In this document: positions 23,472 through 31,956 of the stretch, piece by piece
Position numbering within the stretch: the first letter of the stretch is position 1
How the letters are laid out: every line of letters begins with the position of its first letter
Source: CF-162 sp040882565
GTDB lineage: Bacteria; Chloroflexota; Dehalococcoidia; SM23-28-2; RBG-16-64-32
NCBI GenBank assembly: GCA_040882565.1
Contig: JBBEAZ010000045.1
Span: 1 to 51,313, forward strand
Length of the DNA stretch: 51,313 bases
Direction of reading: 5' to 3'
The notes under the pieces: generated by a model
Seen by the model: only the letters and a program-made list of their open reading frames with translations
What the model was told of the DNA's origin: nothing
Databases searched by the model: none
Position numbers and translations under genes: made by a program

Positions 23472-24797
23472 TTGATTAGCATCGCGGAAGCGCTCGAACA
23501 GCTGCTGGCGAACGTGCCGGTGCTACCCGAAGAGGAGAAGCACCCCCTGGAGGCGCTGGGGCAGGTGCTGGCGGAGGAGATCCCGGCGGGCTTCGACATC
23601 CCGCCGCTGGACAACACTTCGATGGACGGTTACGCCGTCCGCGCCGCGGATACGGCAGGCGCAACTGAAGGATCGCCACGCGAGCTGCGGGTGATCGGCG
23701 AGGTGGCGGCTGGCTACGTTTTCGACGGCAGCGTTGAGGCGGGCACGGCCGTGCGCATCATGACAGGCGCGCCGATACCGGCGGGCGCAGATGCGGTCGT
23801 GCCGTTCGAGGAGACGGATGAGCCGTTCGAGCGCCCGCCGTCCGGAACGGGGTCGCTGACGGCGAACGTGCGGGTGATGAAAGAGGCACGGCCGGGAGCG
23901 AACGTCCGCCGCGCGGGAGAAGACGTGCGCACGGGCGATGTTGTGCTGCGGAGCGGGACGGTCCTGCGAGCACAGGAGATCGGGGTGATCGCGTCGCTGG
24001 GGCGAGATCGGGTCCGGGTGGTCCGGCGGCCGGAAGTGGCGGTGCTTTCGACCGGAGATGAGCTGCTGGAGCCGGGGCAAGCGCGATCGGGCGCGCGGAT
24101 CTACGACGCGAACGCGTACAGCATCGCGGCATTGGTCAAACGCTTCGGCGGGGTGCCGAAGATGCTGGGGATCGCGAAGGACACGGTCGAGGAACTCACG
24201 GCGAAGATCCACGAGGGGCTGAGCGCCGACATGCTGATCACCTCGGCGGGCGTGTCGCGGGGAGACTATGACGTCGTGAAGGATGTACTGGAGAAGGAGG
24301 GCGAGATCGCCTTCTGGACTGTGGCGATGAAGCCGGGCAAGCCGCTGGCGTTCGGCACCTTCACCAGGGACGGGCGGCGGGTGCCGCACATCGGGCTGCC
24401 GGGCAACCCGGTCAGCTCGATGGTGGCGTTCGAGCTGTTCGGGAGGCCCGCAATCATGAAGATGATGGGCAAGAGCGGCTGGGTGCGGCCCGTTGTGCTG
24501 GCGATCGCGGACCAGCGGATCGAGAACCGGAACGACCCGCGGGTGTTCATGGCGCGATGCGTCGTGACGCGCCGCGAGGGGCGGTATCACGCATCGTTGA
24601 CGGGATCACAGGGGTCGGGCGTGCTGACGTCGATGACCAAAGCGAATGGCCTGACGGTGATCCCGGCGGACGTCGATGTCGTGGAGGCGGGCGAGGAGGT
24701 CGAAGTGCTGATGATCGACTGGAGCCTGGGCGACGAATGGGGTTCGTGGCGGACGGAGGGCGAGGACGGGCGGCTACCGGGTACGACCGTCGTCTAG
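23472..24797 (+). CDS. moeA: Molybdopterin molybdenumtransferase MoeA
   Basis: 441 residues. TTG 23472 is taken as start because no other start precedes the conserved ISIAEALEQLL; the ribosome site is weak. The core shows PPLDNTSMDGYAVRA, VRIMTGAPIPAGADAVVPFE, VLSTGDELLEPG, TSAGVSRGDYDVVKDVL, and KPGKPLAFG, then GLPGNPVSSMVAFE. It inserts molybdate into adenylylated molybdopterin, the last step of molybdenum cofactor synthesis. It lies 15 bases after the Lrp-like gene. Other cofactor genes are not in the window. Confidence 0.95.
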   Translation: MISIAEALEQLLANVPVLPEEEKHPLEALGQVLAEEIPAGFDIPPLDNTSMDGYAVRAADTAGATEGSPRELRVIGEVAAGYVFDGSVEAGTAVRIMTGAPIPAGADAVVPFEETDEPFERPPSGTGSLTANVRVMKEARPGANVRRAGEDVRTGDVVLRSGTVLRAQEIGVIASLGRDRVRVVRRPEVAVLSTGDELLEPGQARSGARIYDANAYSIAALVKRFGGVPKMLGIAKDTVEELTAKIHEGLSADMLITSAGVSRGDYDVVKDVLEKEGEIAFWTVAMKPGKPLAFGTFTRDGRRVPHIGLPGNPVSSMVAFELFGRPAIMKMMGKSGWVRPVVLAIADQRIENRNDPRVFMARCVVTRREGRYHASLTGSQGSGVLTSMTKANGLTVIPADVDVVEAGEEVEVLMIDWSLGDEWGSWRTEGEDGRLPGTTVV

Positions 24798-24806
24798 CCG
24801 GCGAGG

Positions 24807-24998
24807 CTAGCTGCCGGCGCCGCTCAGGAAGTTGCCGAACGACTCGAGAGGCTCGGTGATGCCGCCTGCGAGGATACCCAGTGCGACGATACAGCCGACG
24901 AAGACGATGGCGAGGATCAGGGCGTATTCGGCGAGGTCCTGGCCGGCCTCGTTGCGCAGTTTTCCGATTATAGCGTGGGCGAGTTGTGCGATTGTCAT
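24807..24998 (-). CDS. Flp/Fap-type pilin subunit
   Basis: 63 residues. A short basic leader containing KLRNEAGQDLAEYALI has the class III prepilin pattern, Gly followed by a Glu-Tyr helix start, for cleavage by a TadV-type peptidase. A hydrophobic helix follows (AEYALILAIVFVGCIVALGI) and a short polar tail. A good AGGAGG lies upstream on the minus strand. No tad assembly genes are nearby; the subunit gene is an orphan convergent with moeA. Confidence 0.88.
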   Translation of the reverse strand: MTIAQLAHAIIGKLRNEAGQDLAEYALILAIVFVGCIVALGILAGGITEPLESFGNFLSGAGS

Positions 24999-25118
24999 AA
25001 GGTACAGGCCTCCTTGTCCGCACTTATATAGACGCAGAAACCGGAGAATGTTGCGTCTGTAAAGGCGTGAACGTTCAGGGAAACGCCGGTGGACAAGATG
25101 TAATGCCCGGGTGAAGGC

Positions 25119-26183
25119 CTAGAGCGCGACTTCGGCGCCGCCGGCCGCGCCCGAGCGGTAAATGGCGTCGACGACGCGGTGCGCTTCGAGCGCGGTATGG
25201 AAGTCCGGGAAGGGCTGACGGTCCTCGCAGAGCGCTTTCAGGAAGAAGTAGTCTTCCAGGGAGTAGCGCAACAGGCCTTCGAAAACGTCCACGGGCAGGC
25301 CAAGCTTGTCGAGATAGCGCCGTCGCACATCTTCTTCGGAGATCGTTTGGGCGTTGAGGGCGTGGGTCTGCAGTTCGATTGGACCGCTGTAGTCGTGGTC
25401 GATGTGGAAGAAGCCCTTCTCGAAGAAGACCTCGATCAGGCGGGTGGAGGGCCGGCCGACGACGCTGTGCCAGATCGAAAGCAGCGAGGCCTGGGCATCG
25501 CTGTCGAAGTCGATGTTGGCGAGGACCAGGTCTTCGACGCCCTCGTAACCGGCGAAGTTGCGGACGGTACCGCGAACGTTGCGCACGGGGCCGGCGAGCC
25601 AGTGCAGGAGATCGATGTCGTGGATCGAATGCTCGAGCAGCGTACCGGCTCCGACGATGTCCTTGTCGGCGCGCCAGTCGGAGGCGTAGTTGCCGTGGAT
25701 CGGGAAGAACTGGTCGTCGCGGAAGGCGATGGCCATCAGGCGGCCGAGCGAAGGGTTCTGCATCAGCTCGTGGAGGATCGTAAGGATCGGCGAATGGCGG
25801 AGGACGAGGCCGACGGCCGTCTTCACACCGGCGGCGTCGGTGGCGACGACCATCTCTTCGACATCGGCGAGATTGGTGGCAAGCGGCTTCTCGCAGAAGA
25901 TGTGTTTTCCGTGCGCTGCCGCGTTTAGCACGAGGTCCTTGTGGTAGGCCGTCGGCACGCAGATGTAGACGGCGTCGATGTCCGGCGAGGCGATGATCTG
26001 CGCGGCGTCAGAGGTTGGTTCGGCGCCGGTCAGTTCGGCAAACGAGCGTGCGCGGCTCTCATCCTGGTCGCAGACGGCGACGTACTCGATATCGAGGAGT
26101 TCGCGGCGGGCAACGGCGCGGATGGCTGTGGAGTGAAAGCGCCCGATGAAGCCGCAGCCGATGAGGCCGACGCGGACGGTCAT
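25119..26183 (-). CDS. Gfo/Idh/MocA-family oxidoreductase
   Basis: 354 residues. N-terminal Rossmann motif VGLIGCGFIGRFHS binds NAD(P). The family motif CEKPLATNL (EKP) is near residue 98, and the C-terminal dimerisation domain has LLEHSIHDIDLLHWLAGP with the catalytic-type His-Asp pair. Family members oxidise or reduce sugars and inositols; the substrate is not predictable. It lies eight bases downstream of the TetR gene in the same direction. Confidence 0.92.
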   Translation of the reverse strand: MTVRVGLIGCGFIGRFHSTAIRAVARRELLDIEYVAVCDQDESRARSFAELTGAEPTSDAAQIIASPDIDAVYICVPTAYHKDLVLNAAAHGKHIFCEKPLATNLADVEEMVVATDAAGVKTAVGLVLRHSPILTILHELMQNPSLGRLMAIAFRDDQFFPIHGNYASDWRADKDIVGAGTLLEHSIHDIDLLHWLAGPVRNVRGTVRNFAGYEGVEDLVLANIDFDSDAQASLLSIWHSVVGRPSTRLIEVFFEKGFFHIDHDYSGPIELQTHALNAQTISEEDVRRRYLDKLGLPVDVFEGLLRYSLEDYFFLKALCEDRQPFPDFHTALEAHRVVDAIYRSGAAGGAEVAL

Positions 26184-26191
26184 CCTCTGGG

Positions 26192-26845
26192 CTAGGCGAC
26201 CACGCTGTGCAGCAGGCGCGCGAGGCTGGGCGTGAGGAACGCGCGCATCGCGGCCTGTCGTTCAGGCGCGGGGACGCTGCCGAGGCCATGGCGGCCGAGC
26301 AGGCTGTCCTGGAAGGCCATGAGAATGGTGTAAACCACGTGGCGCGCGACCTCTTCGGAGTTGCCCGGCTTTAGCTCGCCCTTCTTCTCGTAGCGGTTGA
26401 AGACGATTACGAGGGCGTTTTCCCAGAGGTCAATCAGGCGCGTGTACTGTTCGAGCGCGGCCTCGTCGCCGCCGAGGCCTTCCATGGTGATCAGCCGCAG
26501 GAAGTCGCGGTTCTGGTCCATGAGGTTTACGGCGCCGGCGGCCATCCAGAGCACCATTTCCTGAAGGGGCATCTCCGCCTCAACGCGCTCGAGGTTCTGA
26601 AGGCCGGCGAGGAAGCCGCGCTCTTCGACAAGGGCCTCGAGGAGTTCGCGCTTCGACTCGAAGTGGTAGTAGATAGCGGCGTCGGTGATTCCGGCCATGC
26701 GGGCGATGTCGCGGACGGTGGTGCGGGCGAAGCCGTTCTGCGAGAACAGGCTGAGGGAGGCGTCGAGGATTTGCTGACGCGTGTACGGCCCGCGGCGTGT
26801 GCGCTTGCCGTTGATTGTGGCGGAGGGCTTTCTTCGGGTGACCAT
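26192..26845 (-). CDS. TetR-family transcriptional regulator
   Basis: 217 residues. The N-terminal helix-turn-helix domain is typical: RQQILDASLSLFSQNGFART, TVRDIARMAGITDAAIYYHF, ESKRELLEALVEE. The C-terminal ligand-binding domain is variable. A 21-base palindrome (26904-26924) 59 bases upstream of its start is a likely operator. By position it may control itself, the Gfo/Idh gene downstream and the CMD-thioesterase-dehydrogenase genes upstream. Confidence 0.92.
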   Translation of the reverse strand: MVTRRKPSATINGKRTRRGPYTRQQILDASLSLFSQNGFARTTVRDIARMAGITDAAIYYHFESKRELLEALVEERGFLAGLQNLERVEAEMPLQEMVLWMAAGAVNLMDQNRDFLRLITMEGLGGDEAALEQYTRLIDLWENALVIVFNRYEKKGELKPGNSEEVARHVVYTILMAFQDSLLGRHGLGSVPAPERQAAMRAFLTPSLARLLHSVVA

Positions 26846-26903
26846 AGTTAGCTTATCGAGCGCTTAGGCATCTGTAGGCACCGTAGCATTGGTGTGTAGC
26901 GCG

Positions 26904-26924
26904 GTCAACAACGTATCTGTTGAC
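26904..26924. promoter_or_regulatory. Palindrome upstream of tetR-type gene, likely operator
   Basis: GTCAACA-ACGTATC-TGTTGAC, perfect seven-base arms around a seven-base centre. On the minus strand it overlaps a TTGACC that could serve as a -35 element for the TetR gene. Confidence 0.55.
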
Positions 26925-26981
26925 GAACGGGCAAGCGTCAGCACTGCCGGACACGCGCGGCGGTGCTCTCGTCGGCCATCT

Positions 26982-27554
26982 CTACATCCACTCACGCCAG
27001 CCTTCCGGGAGATGGGCGAGCAACGGCTCGTCGAGCTCGACTTCGAGGGGGACGAGGACGCGAGCGACCATGCCCCAGTGGCCCACGCAAAAGCTGAGCT
27101 CGAGGATCTCACGGTCGGAGAGCCAGCGCTTGAGGTCGCGGGCGCGGTCGGGGGCGTCGGGGTCGAGGCGGGCGCAGGCGTCGGTGTAGGCAAGCACGGC
27201 GCGTTCCAGCTCACTGAAGGCTGGGTTGTCGGCGTAGTCCTTGAGGGCGGCCATCTCTTCGTACGTGACGCCAGCAGCCTTGGCGATGCGAATGTGCTGG
27301 CCGAACTCGTACTCGCTGCCACAGAGCTGGCCGACGCGGAGGATGACCAGCTCGCGCAGGCGCGGGTCGAGCAGGATGCCGCCGCTGAGCAGCGGCGTGG
27401 CCATGCGCACCCAGTCGCGCAGGAGCTTCGGATTGTGCGCCATGACCTTGAAGACGTTGAGGACGCCGAGGCCGAGGCCGCCCTGTGCGAGGCGCTCGTA
27501 CATGTCCTTCAGGTCTTCGTCTTCGGGCGTTTCGATCTTTGGGATGACAGACAT
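26982..27554 (-). CDS. Carboxymuconolactone decarboxylase-like (AhpD-type) protein
   Basis: 190 residues. PRLRELVILRVGQLCGSEYEFGQHIRIAKAAG is the CMD-domain helix pair, with a Cys and the EYExxxH motif. A second conserved helix contains VLAYTDACARL, and the C-terminal part has LELSFCVGHWGMVARVL. Family members include decarboxylases and peroxidase-like proteins; a single Cys rather than CxxC argues against AhpD-type peroxidase activity. Its ATG overlaps the stop of the thioesterase gene, so the two are coupled. Confidence 0.85.
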   Translation of the reverse strand: MSVIPKIETPEDEDLKDMYERLAQGGLGLGVLNVFKVMAHNPKLLRDWVRMATPLLSGGILLDPRLRELVILRVGQLCGSEYEFGQHIRIAKAAGVTYEEMAALKDYADNPAFSELERAVLAYTDACARLDPDAPDRARDLKRWLSDREILELSFCVGHWGMVARVLVPLEVELDEPLLAHLPEGWREWM

Positions 27555-27994
27555 CAGGACTTCTCCGTTTCGACGATGCGATAGACGACGGTGCCCTGAG
27601 CGAGCAGCTTGCCGGCTTCATTGGTGACGCGGACGTCGGAGTAGATTATCTCCTTGCCGCGCTTGAGGACGCGGCCGTCGGCGAAAACGTCCTCGCCGAT
27701 GGCGCCCGAGAGGTAGTTGACGTTGACGCCGACGGTCGAGCCGAAGTACTGCGGCGTGGCGATCTGGGCAGTGGTCCAGGCGGCCATCGCGCCGGTGGTG
27801 TCGATGAGCGAGGCGAGGGCGCCGCCGTGGAGGGCCTTGCCCATCGTCGAGTTCTCGTCCTGGTAGTGCATGCGGATGCGGGCGTAGCCTTCGCCGCCTT
27901 CGACGAACTCCATGCCGAGGTGCTTCATGAACGGCACGGAGGCGATGACCCTCGCCATACGGTGGAGGTTCTGCTTTTGCGCTTCTTCGTCCAT
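27554..27994 (-). CDS. PaaI-type hotdog-fold thioesterase
   Basis: 146 residues from ATG 27994. The hotdog fold is evident: FMKHLGMEFVEGGEGYARIR, STMGKALHGGALASLIDTTG with the HGG motif and catalytic Asp, TVGVNVNYLSGAIGED, ADGRVLKRGKEIIYSDVRV. It would hydrolyse acyl-CoA thioesters, commonly in aromatic or fatty acid catabolism. It sits between alcohol dehydrogenase and CMD genes, all in one direction with tiny gaps. Confidence 0.92.
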   Translation of the reverse strand: MDEEAQKQNLHRMARVIASVPFMKHLGMEFVEGGEGYARIRMHYQDENSTMGKALHGGALASLIDTTGAMAAWTTAQIATPQYFGSTVGVNVNYLSGAIGEDVFADGRVLKRGKEIIYSDVRVTNEAGKLLAQGTVVYRIVETEKS

Positions 27995-28014
27995 ATGTCT
28001 CCCTACTTCGGTCC

Positions 28015-29085
28015 TCAGGGCACGAGGGCGATGTGGATCGCCTCTTCGCCGGGGACCTGGCCGGCGAGCAGTTGCAGGGCCCGCTCGGCTTCGTGCAGCG
28101 GCACGGTGTGCGTGTGCATCTTTTCCAGCGGGTACTTGCCCGACTCGATCAGCCGGATCGCTCGCTCGTAGCTGTCGTAGTCTACTCCGAGCGCGCCGAT
28201 GACGGTAAGCTCCTTCATCACGATGCGGTCGCTGAAGAAGCCTTCGACGGGCTTCGCGCCCTTGGTGCCGGCGAGGACGACGCGCCCGCCGCGGCGAGCG
28301 AGGTCGATCGCCTGCGTGACCGCTTCCGTGGCGTACGCCGTGACATCGATGACGACGTCTGCGCCGCGGCCGTCGGTGGCCTCGCGGACGATGGTGCGGA
28401 TGTCTTCCGCCTCGACGTTGACCGTGATGTCGGCGCCGAACTCGCGGGCGAGGGCAAGCTTGCGTTCGTCGCGGGCGAGGCCACTGATGATGATGCGGCC
28501 CGCGCCCGCTTCCTTGGCGGCGATGACGGACGCGAGGCCGCGCTGGCCGGGGCCGAGGACTACGATCGTCTCGCCCTCCTTGAGGCGGGGCATGGCGACG
28601 GCCCAGCGGAAGCCAGCGCCAATCGGGTTGAAGAACGTCGCGATCTCGGGAGCGAGGGCGCCGTCGATCGGGTGGATGACGGCTTTGGGGGCGAGGTACA
28701 GGTAGTCGGCGTAGCCGCCCCAGAGGCCGGGCGGCTTGTCGACGCTGAGGTAGCCGTACGCCGAGAGTCCGCCGCCGGCGAAGGGGTCGGCGCCGGTGGG
28801 GATCAGCGCTTCGACGCCGACGCGGTCGCCTTCGCGGACGCGCCAGCGCTCGGCGGCGGCTGCGCCGATGCGCTCGATCCGCCCGACGGGCTCGTGGCCG
28901 GGAACGACCGGCAGCCGGACGGGGAGGACGCCTTCGTACTGCTCGTAGTCGGAGCCGCAGATGCCGCAAGCCTCGATGCGGAGGAGGGCGTCATCATCGC
29001 CGATCTCGGGGAGAGGCAGTTCGCGGAGTTCGAGCGTGCGCGGAGCGGTCTGGACGATGGCGCGGGAGGTGTTGGGTGCTGTCAT
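28015..29085 (-). CDS. Zinc-dependent alcohol dehydrogenase (MDR family)
   Basis: 356 residues. GroES-like domain with the catalytic-zinc signature CGICGSDYEQYEG and GHEPVGRIERIG; Rossmann domain with VVLGPGQRGLASVIAAKEAG and VVIDVTAYATEAV. The cysteine cluster of the structural zinc site is absent (the loop after the GHE motif has no Cys pair), as in some family branches. Probable NAD(P)-dependent oxidation of a secondary alcohol or sugar. First gene of a block with thioesterase and CMD; an imperfect palindrome lies just upstream at 29108-29132. Confidence 0.92.
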   Translation of the reverse strand: MTAPNTSRAIVQTAPRTLELRELPLPEIGDDDALLRIEACGICGSDYEQYEGVLPVRLPVVPGHEPVGRIERIGAAAAERWRVREGDRVGVEALIPTGADPFAGGGLSAYGYLSVDKPPGLWGGYADYLYLAPKAVIHPIDGALAPEIATFFNPIGAGFRWAVAMPRLKEGETIVVLGPGQRGLASVIAAKEAGAGRIIISGLARDERKLALAREFGADITVNVEAEDIRTIVREATDGRGADVVIDVTAYATEAVTQAIDLARRGGRVVLAGTKGAKPVEGFFSDRIVMKELTVIGALGVDYDSYERAIRLIESGKYPLEKMHTHTVPLHEAERALQLLAGQVPGEEAIHIALVP

Positions 29086-29107
29086 TCGCCGTTCTCTTCC
29101 TGCTCCA

Positions 29108-29132
29108 ATTGACGCATAGTATACGCATCAAT
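29108..29132. promoter_or_regulatory. Imperfect palindrome upstream of the dehydrogenase gene
   Basis: A 25-base element, ATTGACGCAT at one end and ACGCATCAAT at the other, pairs 9 of 12 positions around base 29120, 23 bases before the start codon of 28015-29085. The position suits an operator for a TetR-type repressor. It differs from the 26904-26924 palindrome. Confidence 0.4.
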
Positions 29133-29155
29133 CTAGTCACCTTTGGGGGCATGTG

Positions 29156-29752
29156 ATGTCCGAATCGATGGAATGGGCACAGATAGTCGAGGACTACGTA
29201 AATTCTCTCGCTTGGCCTGCCGTTGCCGTTATATTCATTTGCCTCTTTAGGACTCGAATAGGGGCGCTCATTGACAGGATCCAGAAGGGTAAGGTCGCCG
29301 GAATTGAATTCGACAGTCCGACTCAACCTGATCCGCCAGAGCCACCCGAAGGTCTTGAGCTCGTCGATCAAGATCAAGGGGCCGGACAGTCAGAGGCCGG
29401 TCAAGCACCTACTCAAGTCGACCTTGAGAAAATCGCGCTTGCCCGCCTCGTGTATTTCGAAAGGCTGTACAGACTGATGCACGGCACGCAAATCGCGCTA
29501 TTGAGATACTTGAATCGATTCCACACGGTCGGGGCGGGCGTGCAAACGCTACAGCCCTTCTACCAGACTCACCGAGAGCGCGGCAAAGCATTGGGCGTGA
29601 CGTCACAGCAGGCTTGGGACTCGTACGTCGGGTTCCTCCTTCAAGCACAACTCATCCAGCCAGTACAAGGCGGATACTGCATAACGGCGATTGGTCGCGA
29701 CTTCCTTCAGTGGACGGTCAGTGAAGGGGTCCCCGAGGATAAGCTGCTTTAG
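29156..29752 (+). CDS. Membrane-anchored protein of unknown function with winged-helix-like C-terminus
   Basis: 198 residues from ATG 29156 (GTG 29153 possible), after TTTGGGGG. One N-terminal membrane helix (SLAWPAVAVIFICLFRTRIG, about 17-36), then GALIDRIQKGKVAGIEFD, a polar linker, a coiled or helical region (about 80-130), and a C-terminal segment VTSQQAWDSYVGFLLQAQL plus QPVQGGYCITAIGRDFLQW that looks like a small winged helix. The N-terminal arrangement, one helix then RI.KGKVAGIEF, recurs in membrane proteins of defence-type accessory loci, but I do not assign a role. GC content is visibly lower than the neighbours, which suggests transfer. Confidence 0.6.
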   Translation: MSESMEWAQIVEDYVNSLAWPAVAVIFICLFRTRIGALIDRIQKGKVAGIEFDSPTQPDPPEPPEGLELVDQDQGAGQSEAGQAPTQVDLEKIALARLVYFERLYRLMHGTQIALLRYLNRFHTVGAGVQTLQPFYQTHRERGKALGVTSQQAWDSYVGFLLQAQLIQPVQGGYCITAIGRDFLQWTVSEGVPEDKLL

Positions 29753-29760
29753 AATCGGGC

Positions 29761-30000
29761 CTATCGCGTTTGGCGTTCCAGTGACGGCTGGACGAAGCGC
29801 TTGTCGATGACCGCCTCCGCTTCGCGCACGATGTCGCGGACGACTTCGGCGGCGGGCTTGATCTCGTGGACGAGACCGGCGCCCTGACCGGCCGGCATGA
29901 AGGTGCGCGCGGCGTCGAAGGACTCGCCTAGGCCGGGGTAGTCCATCACCTTGTTCTGGATGGAGGTCATCGCCTGGAAGGGGAAGGGCTTGATTAGGAA
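29761..30000 (-). pseudogene. C-terminal fragment of a nitronate monooxygenase gene
   Basis: Bases 29783-29961 are identical over 179 positions to 31982-32160, the C-terminal part of the intact gene at 31957-32946; similarity continues but drops beyond 29961 and is lost after about 29995. Only about 69 codons remain (MDYPGLGESFDAARTFMPAG is recognisable), with no flavin-binding core. It is a broken duplicate. Confidence 0.85.
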
Positions 30001-30029
30001 GAGTCAGGCGGGGCTCAGTGGGCCTTGCT

Positions 30030-30443
30030 CTAATCTCCGCCCGCCAGTGCCGCCCAGCCCGGATCCGACGGGTCGACGGGAATCGTTTCGCCACCGTTCT
30101 GGTCGCGGGCCATGATGAACTCCGCCACCTCGTCGCCGAGGGTTTCCTCGTCATGGACGACGTTAGCGCCAACAAAGGCGTAGTCCCCCGCGCTCATCTC
30201 CAAACACATCTCCAGCTTCTCGCCGTATCGCAGCGCGGCTCGCCCGCTGATCAGAAGCGCCGCAGTATCAACGGTGTGCGTGTGGGCCGGGACGCGCAGG
30301 CCACCCGGGACCTTCGCTGACCCGAACACCAGCCCTTTCGAGCCGGTGACGGCAGGCGAAACGGCGATTTCAAAGCCCGTGGCGTCCTCTCGTACCAGCT
30401 CGTCGGGCTTGGTCACTTTTACGCCAGGAAAATCTTGTGCCAA
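30030..30443 (-). CDS. Cupin-domain protein
   Basis: 137 residues from a TTG at 30443, eight bases after AAAAGGAGG. The cupin motifs are GGLRVPAHTHTVDTAALLISG (motif 1, two His) and GDYAFVGANVVHDEE (motif 2, one His), consistent with a metal-binding beta barrel. Substrate unknown. It stands alone between a gene fragment and the divergent kinase-like gene. Confidence 0.85.
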   Translation of the reverse strand: MAQDFPGVKVTKPDELVREDATGFEIAVSPAVTGSKGLVFGSAKVPGGLRVPAHTHTVDTAALLISGRAALRYGEKLEMCLEMSAGDYAFVGANVVHDEETLGDEVAEFIMARDQNGGETIPVDPSDPGWAALAGGD

Positions 30444-30601
30444 TTTACGGCCTCCTTTTCCGGCCAGGTTTAGTTCTCCGGACCGGAACGTCAGCTTATC
30501 TCATTTTTTCGAAGTGCTTCCTCAGGGCGCCGTCACCTATGATGCCACGGCAGCCGGGTCGCTGCTAGAATGCGCAACATAACGGCGCGGAGGACATCGA
30601 C

Positions 30602-31804
30602 ATGGCTCATGAGTTTCCGACGACGGCAGACGCCATCACGAACGAATGGCTTTCATCGGTGCTGGGCGCCGAGGTCACGGGCTTCACCACGACGTTCCTC
30701 GAAGGAGGAGTCCTCGCCGATGCGTTTAAGCTTCACTCCATCACGTACAAGGGTAACCCTGCCGATGCGCCCTCGTCGGTGGTCGTTAAAGTGCCGAACG
30801 CTGTGAAGGAGCGGCGGGAGATGGCGATAGCCAACAACGCTTACGTGAAGGAGCTCTTCTTCTTTCGTGACCTGGCGGAGCACGTGCCGGTCCGCTCACC
30901 AAAGCTCTACGGTTGTTTTACGGATGGCAGTCACACCTGCGCCAGCTTCATCATCGTCATGGAGGACCTGAGCACTCACTCGAAGGTTTTCGACCAGGTG
31001 GACGATACGCCTGATGTCGCGTGCGCCCGCCAGGTGGCGCTCGAGGCGGCGGCGATGCACGCCAAGTTCTGGGAATCGGACACTACAAGGCTGCCGTGGA
31101 TCGGGCGCGCTGACGGGCGATACGTATTCGCTTTCGACGGCGCCTCGAGGATGGCGAACGCTGCGTGGCCGGAGTTCCTAAGGCTCTGGCATCAGATGTA
31201 CGGCCGGGACTTCTTCCACAGCGAGCCGGACGGCGATCTCGAAGAGCTCGCGGTGATGCTTACAGGCCCGAAGTGCGGCGGAATTATTGATCGCATCTAC
31301 GACGTGCTCTCGTCGCGCCCGAAGACGCTTCTACACGGCGACCTGCGCGCCGACAACATCTTTCGCACACACCCGGAGCGCGGGAAGAGCGCAGAGGAGT
31401 CGACGCTCACGTTCATCGACTGGCAGGCCGTTCATGCGGGGCCTCCTGGGCCGGAGTTCGCCCAGGCGTTCTTCAATTCACTGGAGCCGGAAGTCCGCCG
31501 CCATGACCGCGACATCCTGCGCGAATACCACGCGCGCCTGGTGACGCTGAACCCCGATGCTGCCTCTTACACGTACGACATGCTCATCGAAGACTACGCT
31601 TTGAGCATGTGCTTCTGGTGGACGGCGATCGTCACGATCGGCGCCGGGACGCTCCCCATCTTCGACAGGCCGGAAGGTGCGCGCATGAAGCGACTCTGGG
31701 AGAAGGGCGCAGTCCGCGCGAAGGCGGCGATGCGGGAGCTGGACTGTCTTTCCCGGGTCAGACGCCTGGCAGAGGGCCTCCCGGACGATCCTCCCGTAAC
31801 ATGA
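30602..31804 (+). CDS. Ecdysteroid-kinase-like / APH-fold phosphotransferase
   Basis: 400 residues; GGAGGACATCGAC precedes the ATG. Protein-kinase-like fold: VVVKVPN (Lys for ATP), FIIVMEDL hinge, the catalytic loop LLHGDLRADNIF with Asp and Asn, and the metal-binding TFIDWQ. The pattern HGDxxxDN plus FIDWQ is that of the EcKinase/choline kinase/APH group, which phosphorylates small hydroxylated molecules. The substrate cannot be read from sequence; many bacterial members are of unknown role. Confidence 0.87.
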   Translation: MAHEFPTTADAITNEWLSSVLGAEVTGFTTTFLEGGVLADAFKLHSITYKGNPADAPSSVVVKVPNAVKERREMAIANNAYVKELFFFRDLAEHVPVRSPKLYGCFTDGSHTCASFIIVMEDLSTHSKVFDQVDDTPDVACARQVALEAAAMHAKFWESDTTRLPWIGRADGRYVFAFDGASRMANAAWPEFLRLWHQMYGRDFFHSEPDGDLEELAVMLTGPKCGGIIDRIYDVLSSRPKTLLHGDLRADNIFRTHPERGKSAEESTLTFIDWQAVHAGPPGPEFAQAFFNSLEPEVRRHDRDILREYHARLVTLNPDAASYTYDMLIEDYALSMCFWWTAIVTIGAGTLPIFDRPEGARMKRLWEKGAVRAKAAMRELDCLSRVRRLAEGLPDDPPVT

Positions 31805-31956
31805 CGGCGCGCGCGCCCGTCGTCCGCATCACGAGCGCTGGCACGGCGGCGGCAGTGACGTTCCGCAACGGTGGCACGGTGTCACCTGCTTCGTGAGCCT
31901 CCCTCCGGCGGCGGGCAGGCACCACGAACGGGTGGGGGCGTGGAGCGCGCGCGGGT

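Noticed and set aside
27554..28969. 471-codon minus-strand frame extending the thioesterase upstream
   Set aside because: Only the last 146 residues are a real thioesterase. The upstream part is Arg/Pro-rich and overlaps the alcohol dehydrogenase in another frame.
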